Of a DNA stretch of 64,000 nucleotides, positions 35,379-47,267 are shown in pieces. Under the pieces are notes generated by a model. It searched no databases and had not been told where the DNA came from. It was given only the letters and a program-made list of their open reading frames with translations. Source of the stretch: Monosporascus cannonballus (taxonomy: Eukaryota; Ascomycota; Sordariomycetes; Xylariales); NCBI GenBank assembly GCA_004154925.1, contig QJNS01000059.1, positions 288,176 through 352,175 on the forward strand, in the 5' to 3' direction. Within the stretch, counting starts at the first letter, position 1, and each line of letters begins with the position of its first letter. Made by a program: the position numbers and the translations under genes.

Positions 35379-37399
35379 GAACGGCGAAGAATCTTTGGCC
35401 GAGGTTTAGCCGTTGCGCACCCGCGCTAGGCTTTAAAGAAGGTCTCTTTGGAGCGAGAATCCCTGATATCATAACAATTTATTGTTGAATTAAAAGAATT
35501 TTCGTCCGAAATAACTTTATAAAAACAATCAGGTTTTACCGCCTTAAATTTTTATAACGCTTTTTAATTAAAACAATTTATAATTACTATCACAATATTG
35601 TAAATAATTTCTTTAAGTTCTAGTTAATTTATTTAATTATTTATCTTTTTAATAAGATTTATATTTAAATTATTACTATTAATTTTTTTTTAAATTTTTT
35701 CAAGAATTATTATTATAAAAAACAAGGATATGATGAATTTAATTATTTAATTATCTAATTTAGAATAAATATTTTTTTATTTACTTTAATATATATTTTT
35801 ATTTTAAAAAACGTTTTTAGCAATAATAACGCACTACTATCAAGAGATTTATACCTAATATAAGTTATTTATTATGAATTTTACGAAGTATTTGTTATAT
35901 AACTTAAAATATATTTTAAACGTTTTTTACTTTACTAAATAACTTTTATAAATAGATAAACTCTTAATACGAAAAGTACGATATATATTACGCTTACTTT
36001 TAACTTTTTTTGAAAATAAATATTTTATCCTTTTTAATTAATTATTTATCAAACCTTTAAATAAAGGTTTTCTAATTTAAGATATAAATAAATATTTAAT
36101 TAACGATATATATAATTATTTTAATTATTTCCAGCCTTAAATAAAAAACAAATTATTGTTAATAATTAAATAACGCGTTTTCGTACTAATTACACTTCGA
36201 ATACGTTTTTAAACATTTATAGATTCCTTAATATATAAGTATAAGATTTTCTAAAATTTATTTATGTTAAAAATATTTTTTAAAAACTTTCTTCTTTTTC
36301 TACGATTAATTTAAGCTTAATATAAAATTACTTTTTATAAAACTTTATTACATTTATTAAAATTATCAAAAATAACTTTAATTTTAATAATTAAACAAGT
36401 AATAATTAAAGCCGTTATATACTCGTTTAAATCGTTATTAAGTTTTTTTAAAAAAATTTACATATATTGTATGAAAAAGTTTAATTTTTTAATTAGGCGT
36501 TTTCACAATATTTGTTTATACTTTAACGCTTTATTAATTTTAACATTAAATCGTTAAATTTAAATAAATTTCCGTACTAGCTCTTATTATATAACGTTTT
36601 CAAAAACGCGTATTCTGAAATATATAAATTCTTAATACCATAATATAGCATTTCTTTTTAAAGGTTGTTTTTTTTAAAAAAAAAGCTGGAAATTATTATT
36701 GCTTTTGAAAATAACATTATTTTTTACGTTATTATTATCTTCGAGAATCGCAGAATTAATTTTCTAAGCTATAATAAATATTAAGAAGACAACGGTATTT
36801 TCGTCGTTTATCGACGTTATCAAAATATGGTATATAATTTATTAACATTTAATTTAATTGACTTTTACTAATTTAATTTTTAATATTTTATAGTATATAA
36901 GGTTAATTTTATAATTTTAACAACTTTTAATTTATTAAAAGAATTCATATAAAGTTAGATTAATATAACTGTTAAAAATACATAAATATTTCTTTAATTA
37001 AAGGTTTTATTTTTATGTATAAAATATATAAATTAACGAAATTAACTTTATAATTGCTTATAAAAAGTTAAAATTAATTAATAGGCTAGTAACTTATCGT
37101 TATTTTAACTATTTTTAACGATAGGTTTTAACGCGTAAAATTCGTTCGAAATAAGTTTTTCTTTTTAATTTTAAAGATTTTAGTTTTTTTTTTTTTAATA
37201 TTTAACTTTCGTATAAATATAAAGGTACTATTTGAAAATATATAATTTTTATAAAGTCATTTTTTATTAAGTAATTATGGCGATCGTTATGATTATTATT
37301 ACGGTCATTAATATTTTTTATTTAATTAATATCTTTTATTTAATATAATTTTTTAATTTTTTCGTAATATTTGTTTTATAATAACGCCTTAAGTTTTTC

Positions 37400-37778
37400 T
37401 GTTATGATCTAACAGGTTACGGCCTCGAAAACGGTCGCAACAAATAACTAAGCCATATGGGTCAAGTCACATGATGGCTCGACGAGATCGATCGTAAAGT
37501 CTATAAAGCCATGGTTCGACGGGATCGATCGTAAAGCCTATAAATCCAGGTTCGACAGGATGAAAAAGTTCAGTATAAAGACGTTATTATTTCTATAATT
37601 TAAATAACTTTAGCTTATAATATATATTAATACTAATCCTTTGCAATACGTTTTTACGCCTTTAGTATTAAGAAATGTAATTAAGTTATTTTATTGCTAC
37701 AAAGTCTTACGATACTTCTGCTAATATAAACCCGTACGACTAAGATTTAATAATTAGTTAAACCCTAAGTTTGTTATA
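37400..37778 (+). repeat. 5' LTR of the Gypsy element
   Basis: 379 bp, starting TGTTATGATCTAAC and ending in GTTATA (CA mutated to TA). It is far less AT-rich than the interior of the element. Compared with the 3' LTR, nearly all differences are transitions. Confidence 0.93.
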
Positions 37779-38601
37779 CGTTATAAATTTTTGTTCAGTA
37801 ATACCGTTAGATTCTGAGCAATACTTAATATTGTTAAAATATCGACTAATATTTAAGAAATCTTTATTTAGCAGTTTTAAACTCGAATTCGGGAATTAAA
37901 GAAAAAGATCTAACAAATTAGGGCTACGTTATCTGCTTAAACCTTTTTCGTCCGTATAAAACCAAAAAAGCCAAAACCTTACGATAAAAAAAATAACCCT
38001 TAAACCTTAATAACCCGGCGGATAAGGTCCTAATAATAAAAACATATTTAACAGAAAATGCGATTAATTAATTTAAACCTATTATAAAAAATTTCCTAGA
38101 AATAAGAAAATCGGATTAAAAAACATTTTATTAATAAACTTTTTTTACTTTATATTAATTTCGAAAATAAAATACGCAATAATTTCGGCAATCCAGACAA
38201 AAAACGATTTACGGCTTAATAATTCCTGTAATTTTAATAAAAAAATTGCGTTTAAGTATGCCGTAACCTTTAAAAATTTCGCAATTAAAGCCGAATAAAA
38301 AAACGACGAAATTAATATCTTTATCGACATATTTTATAAAAAAATTAAAAAATAATATAAAAAATGAAATTATTCGAATTAAATAATTAATTGCTCTAAG
38401 TTAATATATTACAAAAGTAATTAAGATTAATAATCGACAATTTGAAAAACGATAGGGAAAAAAGGATAATACGCCTTATAATCAGAGTATAATAAATTTA
38501 ACTATGAGAAAAAACAAGACGCGCCCCTTATTTCTTACGAAACGACGCTAAGGCCTATAAAACTCGGCGTTACCTACAAACAAAATTAGAGCGAGATCAA
38601 A

Positions 38602-38652
38602 TATTTTAATTATAGCAAAATAGGATATAAAATTTATAAATATAAAAAACCC
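38602..38652 (+). pseudogene. gag zinc knuckle remnant
   Basis: The frame reads YFNYSKIGYKIYKY, in which the four zinc ligands of a CX2CX4HX4C knuckle all appear as Tyr at the right spacing. TGY-to-TAT and CAY-to-TAT changes, the two halves of RIP, explain each. Neighbouring gag sequence is present but has many stops. Confidence 0.75.
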
Positions 38653-39699
38653 AAAAAATCACAACAGAATAATTAAATATCTATACCGAAAAAATAATCC
38701 AGAAATAATTAAAGAAACGATAATAAAGCTATTAATATAATCCAAACCAAATACGTATTAAACTTATGGCAAAAAGTCCAATAAGAATTATTATAATAAG
38801 AAATTCGACGAAAAATACGAAAGGCCAGAAAGCTGGCTTAACAAATATTGCGAATATAATAAAAAGCATTATAAAGATAATTACGCAAGTATTAGGATTG
38901 AACAAAAATGGTTTATCTCGAAATACTTAATCGATACGGCAAAATACACGCTATATATTATTAACGACGAAAATATCCCGATTACGAAAAATAAAAATAA
39001 CATATTCACGAACGAATTACTCGTATATACTATGAAAAATTCGACTGTCCAAATCGTATCGGAAATAATAAAAACGATAAGCAATAATATCGATATTTTC
39101 AAACCATAATTCCAGGAAATATCCAATAATTAGCCGAAATAAAAAACTGGCCCGAAAAAAAATAATACTCGCAAAAAAACCCTTTTTATCATTATAGATA
39201 ATATAACTACCAAACAGAAAAAAAGTTAATCTAGCACATAATAAAAAATATTACCAGAAAACTATTACGGATTTCCATTTTCAATTAGCATTTATTATAA
39301 GTTTTTACCAAAAAAAGTTATTAAAAAATACGTTAATTTATAAGAAATTTTGAAAACGATAATCAAAACGACGCATAATGGGATACAGTCGTAAATATAA
39401 GAAAACAATTTACTTAATAAAAAAATGACATAAAAATGAGAAATAATTAATATAATTCGAAGGAACGGTACGTCGGCAACAACGACAGATATAGCAGCTT
39501 AACGCGTTAAACGAAAAAATATAAATAAAATTCGACAGACTCGAACAAAAGCTAAAAAAAGAAAATTACCTATAAAAAAGCCGCAAAATAACGAAACCTA
39601 AAAAAATCAAAAAGAATTCCCGAAAAAGGCTTTAAACGCAACAATAAAAAACGTTAATAATCTTATTACTTTAGATATACAAATCGGAACGTATTGATA

Positions 39700-42600
39700 T
39701 ATCGCAATAATAAATTACAGAGCTTTAAGCGGGAATTATATTATACCGGATATGGTTAATAAGTTTAAATTGCCATAGAAATATAAATTAAAACCTTATA
39801 TAACGATAAATACCGAAAGTTAAAAATTCGTTTACGATAACGAAAAAATTACGCGCGAAATTAATTACCTCAAGATTTTTGTTAAAGAACGATACTAAAC
39901 AGTTAATTTTAATATTATTTTATTTAAAAATTACGATATAATCTTAAAATTACTATAGATACGTTAATACGGAATTTTGATTAACGGTAAAATTAGCCAG
40001 ATAAAATTCGTTTTATTTCCTATTAACAAACAAACAAAAATTAAGATCTTAACATTTAATCGATAATAGCGACAAATACAGGCATAAGAACATAACAGAA
40101 ATCTTATTATCCAAAGGGATAAAACATAAAAAAAACAGATATCAAAAAAAATACAATATATCATTATTATTATCAAAGCGAAATTAAAGCAATTAAATAA
40201 CGATTTGAAATAACAAAAATAACAGCCCCGAAAATCAGAAAATCTAACTAATATATTACCACCATACTACAGATATAAGCAGCTTTTCAGAAAAAAGCTC
40301 GATACGAAATTATCAGAATATAATAAATAGGATTATAAAATAATCCTTAAGAAAGAATTTTCAACAAAATTTTACCCTATTTACAACTTTAGCGAAAACG
40401 AATTACGTACTTTCAGAAAATACCTGAAAAATCGGTTACAAAAAGGATGGATTCGACCTTTGAAGTTACTAGCAGAATACTCTATATTTTTCGTACTAAA
40501 AAGAAACAGAAAGTTGTAACTTATAGTTAACTATCAACAACTAAACGATATTACTATCAAAAACCGAACATTATTACCTCTGATTACGAAAATAAAAAAC
40601 CGACTTTACGGAATTAAATAATTTACAGCATTTGATTTTAAAAACAAATATAACTTTATCCGGATCAAAAAAGAATACAAATAAAAAACAACTTTTAAAA
40701 TAAAATACAAATTGTTTAAATATTTAATTATATTAATAAGATTTACGAATGTACTAATAACTTTCCAACGGATAATAAATTATATATTACGAAAATATTT
40801 CGATATTTTCGTCGTTTACTATCTTAACAACATTTTTATTTTTTTCAAAAACAAAAAAAGCATACGCAAAATACGTTCATAAAATCCTTTAAGTTTTACA
40901 AAACGCAAGGTTATTTGTTAACGCAAAAAAATTAATTCCATAAATAAAAGGTAAAATATTTAAAACATATTATTATCCCAAAACATATTAGAATAAATCC
41001 TAAGAAAATCGCTGCAATTACAAAATAACAAACGCTAACGACAGTTAAGAAAATATAGGCACTTCTTAGATTCGCCAATTATTATAGGAAATTTATTCGA
41101 GATTTAATAAAATAATTATACCCTTAACGAATCTTACGAAAAAAAAAGAAAATTTAAATAAATGCCAAATACGGAAAAATATTTCAAGATATTAAGGATA
41201 CGATTATTAATGAATCAATAATAATTATGTACGATCCAAACCGCCTCGTTAAATTAAAAACTGATATTTCGGATTACGTATTAAGCGCAATAATCGGATA
41301 ACGAAATAATTAAGACAAACTGCACCTTATTGCATTTTTTTTCGTATAAATTAAAAAAAAACCAAATTTAATTACGGCATTTCAAATAAGGAATTTATGG
41401 CCATTATTATGGCATTTCGAGAATTTAGATATTTTCTAAAAAGAAACCTGCACTAGATTAAGGTTTATACAGATTATCAAAATCTTACCCGATTTACTAC
41501 GATTAGAGAACTTATAAAACAATAATTAAAATATGCAGAAAAATTGGCAAACTTTAATTTCGTTATTATCTATAAAACGGCTCAGAAAATAACAAAGTAA
41601 ACGCTTTAAGCAAATAACTAAACTTCGAAAAGAAATTAATTAAAATTAACCATACAATTTTCGATCTTATTATAAAAAAATATTTACGCCTACGATAAAT
41701 TCCGATAATTCGGGCAATACCTTACGATATATATCAGAAAATCCAGTAATATAACGATAATCTCACAAAAAATCAAAAAAGCGACAAAATACAAATTCTA
41801 AAAAAATATTAGAAAAGTCTAATACGAAAAATATATAAATATTAGCTATACAAATATCCAAAAATCCATAAAACTTTAAAAAGGTTTTAACGTATATATT
41901 TCTTTCCTAAAATGAAATTAACGGTACAAAAAATTATACGGTAATGCGATATTTGCGCTAAAGCAAAAACTCGACGATATAAGCTATATAGAAAATTATA
42001 ACCATTACTAGTCGTAAAGCGACCATAATATTTAATTATATTCAACTTTATTATTAAACTTCTTATATCAAAAAATCCAGCTACAGAAATATATTACGAC
42101 AGCATTTTCGTAATCGTTAATCGATTTACGAAATTTTCTTATTTTTTACTATATTATAAAGATATAAACGCCGAACAAATAACATATATTTTTTAAAAAG
42201 TATTTTTAACATATACGAATTACTAATAGAAATTGTTTTAAATAAAGAATTAATATTTGTATCAAAATTTTAGCAAAACTTAATAATATAAATTAATATA
42301 AATTATAAATTATCTAGCATATTTAAACCTTAAACAGATTAATAAATAAAGCGAACAAATTAAATTTTAAGAACTTACTTATAATATTATATCAATTACG
42401 AATAAAATAACTGGGCTAAAAAATTACCAATCGCATAACTAATCTGTAATACCAGCTATTATAAAAATATCAAAATAATACTAGCGAACGCAAATTTTAA
42501 TTTTATTCCAAACGTTTATAAAAAAGTACGAAATAATGGTCCAATTAATATCAAAATAATTCTTACGTTAAAATAATTACGATAATTATACCAGGAGATA

Positions 42601-43020
42601 AAAACGGAGCTAAAATTCGTACGAAATCAAATAAGCAAATATTATAACCAAAAAAGGTTAAAAGGACTAACTTTTAAAAAAGGAGAAATAATTTTCCTTA
42701 TTACAAAAAATATTTAAACAAAACGACTTAGCAAAAAATTGGATTTCAAATATATCGGTCCATAAAAAATTACTAAGAAAATTTCAAAAAATAATTATTA
42801 ATTGGAACTTTGACCAAAAGTCAAATTTCATCCAATTTTTTACGTTTTTTAATTCGAATTAGCAGCAAATACAATTAAGATATATATAGTACAAAACGAC
42901 GCAAAAGTAAAAGACGAATAAACGTACGAGGTAGAAAAAATATTCGATATACGAAAGCAAGACGGATTTATCCAGTACCTGATTAAGTAGAAAAAACACT
43001 CGGATTCCGAAAACATCTAA
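39700..43020 (+). pseudogene. pol polyprotein remnant: protease, RT, RNase H, integrase, chromodomain
   Basis: Protease region near 39712-39775, where the active-site Asp triplet has become NYRAL. Reverse transcriptase at about 40441-40920: KGWIRPLKLLAEYSIFFV at its start, and the catalytic YLDD box reads YLNN at about 40820-40831, both Asp codons changed to Asn. RNase H at about 41225-41600. Integrase core at about 42000-42560 with the RIYYDSI..IVNRFTKF-like stretch. Chromodomain at 42924-43020, reading YEVEKIFDIRKQDG then QYLIK, with the Trp of the LIKWK block turned into TAG. Dozens of stops occur throughout. The changes fit C-to-T and G-to-A transitions and not random decay. Confidence 0.88.
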
Positions 43021-43691
43021 AAACCCGCTAAAAACCTTATTAGCGCCTAATATTTGTTAAAGAACTTTTACCAGCAACGCCAAGGTTAACAAGGTTAAAA
43101 GTTCCCCAATTAATGGACGATTAATCGATGGAGTTAAGGTTGGACAAATCAAAAGGAGCCACGGCCTTTGTCGATATGGTCGGGGCGGCCTTTAATTCGG
43201 CCTGTTTTTCTTAACGTTCTAACTTATCCAATTCCTTTAGGGACCGAAGTCTACGAAATAATATACGTATTATACGGTCGGCCCATAATTTTTTTTTATT
43301 TTCGAAAACGACGAATCTTAGCCTGCGCCTGTTTCGCTTTTTTTCGGCCTTTTTAAATTTCGTTTTAACCTTAAGGTAATTGAAAATAAGCTTTTTAAGT
43401 TAAGAAATAAAAAAACCGTTAACGTTATAAAGGCCTTGGTTCCGTATTACGTATTCTTCGTACCGGGAGAAATCCGACGAAAAAGTACGATAAAAAAACA
43501 ACCCGTAACGAACATAATAAGAATATACAAGTATATCCACAGTTCGAAAAGTGATTAATTTAAGCAAATTATTTCATTCCTTCGTTTTTTTATTAATCGG
43601 TTTTTCAATACGACCCGACATAATAGCAAAGAAAAAACTTACAGAAAAAAAAAGAAATTTTCGAAACGAAACTTGTAAAAGGGAAAAATCG

Positions 43692-44070
43692 TATTATGAC
43701 TTAATAGGTTACGGCTTCGGAAACGGTCGTAACAAATAACTAAGCTATATGGGTTAAGTTACGTAATGGCTCGACGGGATCGATCGTAAAGCCTGTAAAG
43801 CTATGGCTCGACGGGATCGATCGTAGAGCCTATAAAGCCAAGCTCGACAGGATAAAAGAGTTCAATATAAAAACATTATTATTTACATAGTTTAGATAGC
43901 TTTAGCTTGTAACATTTATTAATACCAATCGTTTGCAATACGCTTCTGCGCCCTTGGTGTTAAAAGACGTGACTAAGTTATTTTATTATTATAAAATCTT
44001 ACGATACTCCTGTCAACATAAACCCGTACGACTAAGGTTTACTAATTGGTTAAACCCCAAGCTCGTTACA
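43692..44070 (+). repeat. 3' LTR of the Gypsy element
   Basis: 379 bp, starting TATTATGACTTAAT (terminal TG changed to TA) and ending GTTACA. It has the same length as the 5' LTR and is followed directly by the TTTTC target copy. Confidence 0.93.
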
Positions 44071-45037
44071 TTTTCGTATTTTTATTCAAATAATAACTTA
44101 ACAAGCTTTTAATTTTTAAATATAGTTTTTTATTACAATAATTTAAATAACGAATCAATTAAACTGAAAAACGTTAATTACTTTTTAGAAATTAAGAAAA
44201 CTACAATATTTGATAATATCCAGGTTTTAAAAATTTACACTTTTAATATATATTTTTAATATGTAATTAATTAAATATTTATTTAAGTTTTATTGATTTT
44301 TAACACTTACTTATATTAAATATGGCTATTTTAAATTCGACCGTCATTATTAAATTTGTTTTGTTTAAAAAATCTATCTTTTTAAAACCGTTATTTTTTA
44401 CAATATATTTAAAATAATTAAAATACGCGAATTAATTTAAAAACGTATTTATTTAACGAAATGTTCTTAAAATAATATATATAATTACCTTTTATTATAT
44501 ATTTTAATTATTGTTGAAATGTTAATTAACTCGATTTATTTACAATATATTAGTAAATTATATTAACTTAAAAGTTTTAAGGCTTAACGAAAACTAATAT
44601 CGTTAATAAAAATAATATATACATTATGTTAAAGTTAATATATCTTTATAATATATGAGTTTTCGTATTAGTATAAAATTTAAAAATATATATTTAGAAA
44701 TTCGAGTTGAAAAGGATTTTTTAAGGTTTGCTAATTAAGTACCTATGAATTTTTTTTAAAAAAATAATGTAAAAAATAAACGAATTAAAATAATCAAAAA
44801 TATAATAATTAAATAGTACATATTTGCAACAGAATAATAAATATATTAGAATAATAATAATACGGTTCTAAATAACTTTAATAAAACGTATATAACGAAT
44901 ATATTAAAATATAAATAGAAATGCGGACCGGGTTTATAATTATAAAACTTTAATATTATATAAAAACATATAAATAAAAAACGTAAATTAATAAATTATA
45001 TAAGTTTTACAAAGTTTTAAATAAAAGATAAAAATAA
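44071..45037. other. RIP-decayed AT-rich repeat DNA, right part
   Basis: Continuation of the AT-rich host sequence into which the Gypsy element jumped. No protein or RNA feature recognised. Confidence 0.75.
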
Positions 45038-45177
45038 CGAATCTTTTTTTTATATACGTAAATATAACTGTAGCTAAAAAGAAAAGATACCAGGGGTATA
45101 TAAAGTAATCTCCTTTTTGTAGGTGATCAAACTAAGCCAAGGCTTAGCTGTTTGATCGATTTCAACTAGGTCTAACG
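45038..45177 (+). repeat. Right copy of ~140-bp direct repeat bounding the AT-rich island
   Basis: Partner of 29775-29913. The right half is unmutated and shows the palindrome clearly: GATCAAACTAAGCC, then AAGG, then CTTAGCTGTTTGATC. Base composition returns to normal at this copy. Confidence 0.6.
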
Positions 45178-45189
45178 TTAATAGCTTTC

Positions 45190-46015
45190 TTTATGGAAGG
45201 CCTCTACTTTATACCCGTGTGCACCAGGGTTACTATCGGTTCGACGACCCTTATATCTTTCCCATATACACCTCTTTACCCTGAGTTTGACGGCCCTTAT
45301 ATCATATCCGCGTGCGCCCGCCTTATTATCCGTTCGATAACCATTATTCCCTCAACAATGAGGTGCACTTGCTGAGACAGAATCACGCTATGCAATGATG
45401 TCGATCCGCCTCACAATAGCCTTCCTTGCTTCGTCCCGCCATATCTCCGTAGATCAGAAAATTATACATTACCAGTTCGACGACCCCTATATCGCATCCA
45501 TGTGCACCTGCCTTATCCTTATTCCATCAGCGATCCCTATTTCATATGCACGTGCACCCGCCTTATCCCTACTCTATCAACAATGGGGTGGACCCGTTTT
45601 CCGCAGTAATTCACGCTACGTGATGATGTCGTTTTGCCTTAAGACATTATAAGTCTTATCATCCTAACCTTCTTTCTTACACCCTGTCAGGCCTGCGTGA
45701 ATCCGCAACTTCTATATTATCAGTTTGGCGACCCCTATTCTTTTATCCGTATGTACCCGCCTCATTATTAATTTAGCATCCTTTTTCACCGACGCCCTTT
45801 AATCCCTTGGCGCCCCCTATTCCATCGACCCCCCCTATTTTATCGACAACGAGGTGGACCCGCTTATGCAGCAATTCACGTTGCGCGATGATGTCGTCTG
45901 CCCCATGATAACCTTCCTTACATCCTCCAAACCTGCGTGACTCAATGGCTTCTACATCATCAATCCCGTCAGTTCTGCATGAATCAACAACTTGTGCATC
46001 ATTAGTCCACTCTCC
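45190..46015 (+). repeat. Degenerate repeat array
   Basis: Several imperfect copies of one longer unit. Recurrent pieces are 'TTCGACGACCCCTAT..TATCCG' followed by 'CGTGCACCCGCCTTATT'; 'CAACGAGGTGGACCCGCTTATG' in two parts; 'AATTCACGTTGCGCGATGATG' in two parts; and 'CCTGCGTGA(A/C)TC..CTTCTACATCATC'. Copies begin near 45238, 45286, 45474, 45527, 45724 and 45820. The same pieces occur singly at about 26.8, 28.6, 29.1 and 29.4 kb on the other side of the AT-rich island. Many differences are transitions, so the array has also been touched by RIP. Confidence 0.6.
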
Positions 46016-46076
46016 CATAGACGCATGCCATATTACACTCAAAGACACGGTTGGTATCCTCGGCTTCACCATCGCC

Positions 46077-47267
46077 ATGCCATCCCAAAGCACTCTCGAC
46101 TCACTGACCTTCGGCATGGAGATCGAGTTCCTCGTCAAGTGCAAGGCAATCTGGCGCCCTCCTATCGAGGAAACCCGGCGAAGTATCCTCGAGGCGGCTT
46201 GCGAGCACGTCGAGTGGGCGCTGAGGCGTGGGCCTGCTGGCGAGCAGGTCAGGCGCGTGTTCGTATCGGAGAAGGTCTACGACAAGAAGGCAGAGGCGGC
46301 CAAAGCGGAGCGCAAATACGAGGCGTGGATCGTGAAGGAGGAAATTTCGCTCTACATCGACGCCGCCAACGAGGAGGATAACCACGGGCCCGACTAGTAC
46401 CCGGGCATCGAGGTCGCAACCCCGCTATTCTCGAACAATGCGGAGTCATATGCCGAGTGCCAGGCCGGCATCACCGCCATGTACGAAATGCCGGTCACCA
46501 TCTTCAACCACACCTGCGGCCAACACGTGCACGTGGGCCGCGGCACCGACGGCTTCGAGCTGCCGGCACTGCAGCGGCTCGTCAGCGTGCTCTGGATCGG
46601 CGGCGAGGAGATCCTCAACGCTGTGCACCCGGCATACCGCACCAACGGCTTGTTCTGTCCGAGCCTGCATACGAGCACCCTCCTCGCGAAGGGCAAGGCC
46701 GCTTGGCCCCAGGGCGTCCTACAGGCGGACTGGCTCCAGCGTTGCGGCATTACCGAAGACGAGCCAAGCGCCAGACTCAGGGCCAATCTGGAGGCAATCT
46801 GGAGCGCTGGCTCCGTCGACGAGCTCTGCGACATGCTGGTGGGCGACGGCAAGGAGAAGCCGGCGTACAATTTCGCCAACCTCAAGCCTCCAAGCGACGA
46901 TCCTGCCGGTGTCAGTTTCGCCCACCTCATACCGAGACGTCCTCCCCCCGAAGTGTTTCCCATCGAAGAGTTTCCTATCGATGACGATCCCGCCGATAAG
47001 AAGATAACCATTGAGTTCAGACAGGCCGGCGGGGACATAAAAGGTGATGACGGATTCGAGTTCGTGATGGCGTGGGTTAGAGTTGCTACGGGGCTGGTAG
47101 CGTGGGCCATCGACGCGGACGCGGAGGACTTCGCAAAGTTGACGCGGGACATCCGCGAATGCCGCGGAGAGAACAAGGCCTTCAGGGTGGGCATCTTTCT
47201 CAACGCCATCGGAATCCCTGGTGAGGACATCGAGAGAATGATGGCAAGAGTCGCACAGTTGGAGTAA
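46077..47267 (+). pseudogene. Putative amidoligase (Amidoligase_2 family) with one in-frame TAG
   Basis: Intronless frame of 396 codons from ATG 46077, interrupted once by TAG at 46395-46397; both sides are in the same frame. Family landmarks are FGMEIEFLVKC at the start, YPGIEVATPL just after the stop, the metal-binding-like CGQHVHVG, and TIEFRQAGGD, which is the 'EFRQ' block of the family. Amidoligases are ATP-grasp/glutamine-synthetase-like enzymes proposed to make amide bonds between peptides or small molecules; fungal members have no known substrate. The codon before Tyr may once have been TGG or CAG, one transition from TAG, and the gene lies beside RIP-mutated repeats, so RIP leakage is a likely cause. 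A sequencing error is the alternative. The gene starts within 65 bases of the repeat array. Confidence 0.8.

Larger units (their letters stand above)
29914..37399. other. RIP-decayed AT-rich repeat DNA, left part
   Basis: About 7.5 kb of extreme AT content with frequent TTAA, TATA and AATT and almost no open frames, as RIP leaves behind. No protein could be identified with confidence. A moderately GC stretch at about 33040-33450 may be a second decayed transposon but gives no clear motif. Two segments of normal composition interrupt it: 32401-32680 (holds the MITE-like element) and 35060-35470 (holds a GC hairpin at about 35112-35145 and a 9-base tandem repeat). Confidence 0.8.
37400..44070 (+). 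mobile_element. Complete but RIP-dead chromodomain Ty3/Gypsy LTR retrotransposon
   Basis: The 6,671-bp element is bounded by two 379-bp LTRs and by a perfect 5-bp target duplication TTTTC (37395-37399 and 44071-44075). In the internal region, remnants appear in the order gag zinc knuckle, aspartic protease, reverse transcriptase, RNase H, integrase and chromodomain, all on the plus strand. This is the order of Ty3/Gypsy chromoviruses such as those of other filamentous fungi. Every domain carries stops or lost catalytic residues explained by C-to-T and G-to-A changes, so it cannot encode active proteins. A purine-rich tract (AAAAGGGAAAAA) just before the 3' LTR fits the polypurine tract. The structure is direct evidence; the family name rests on motif order and the chromodomain. 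Confidence 0.93.

Noticed and set aside
37400..37404. Alternative LTR start at TGATCT (37405) with TGTTA as target site
   Set aside because: Starting at TGTTA gives equal LTR lengths and a perfect TTTTC duplication on both sides; the alternative gives none.
38145..40176. Minus-strand hydrophobic open frames in the AT island
   Set aside because: They are Ile/Phe/Leu-rich artefacts of AT-rich DNA lying over a plus-strand retroelement.
46394..47230. 278-codon minus-strand frame opposite the amidoligase
   Set aside because: The plus-strand product carries amidoligase motifs; the antisense product is Ser/Leu/Pro-rich with none.
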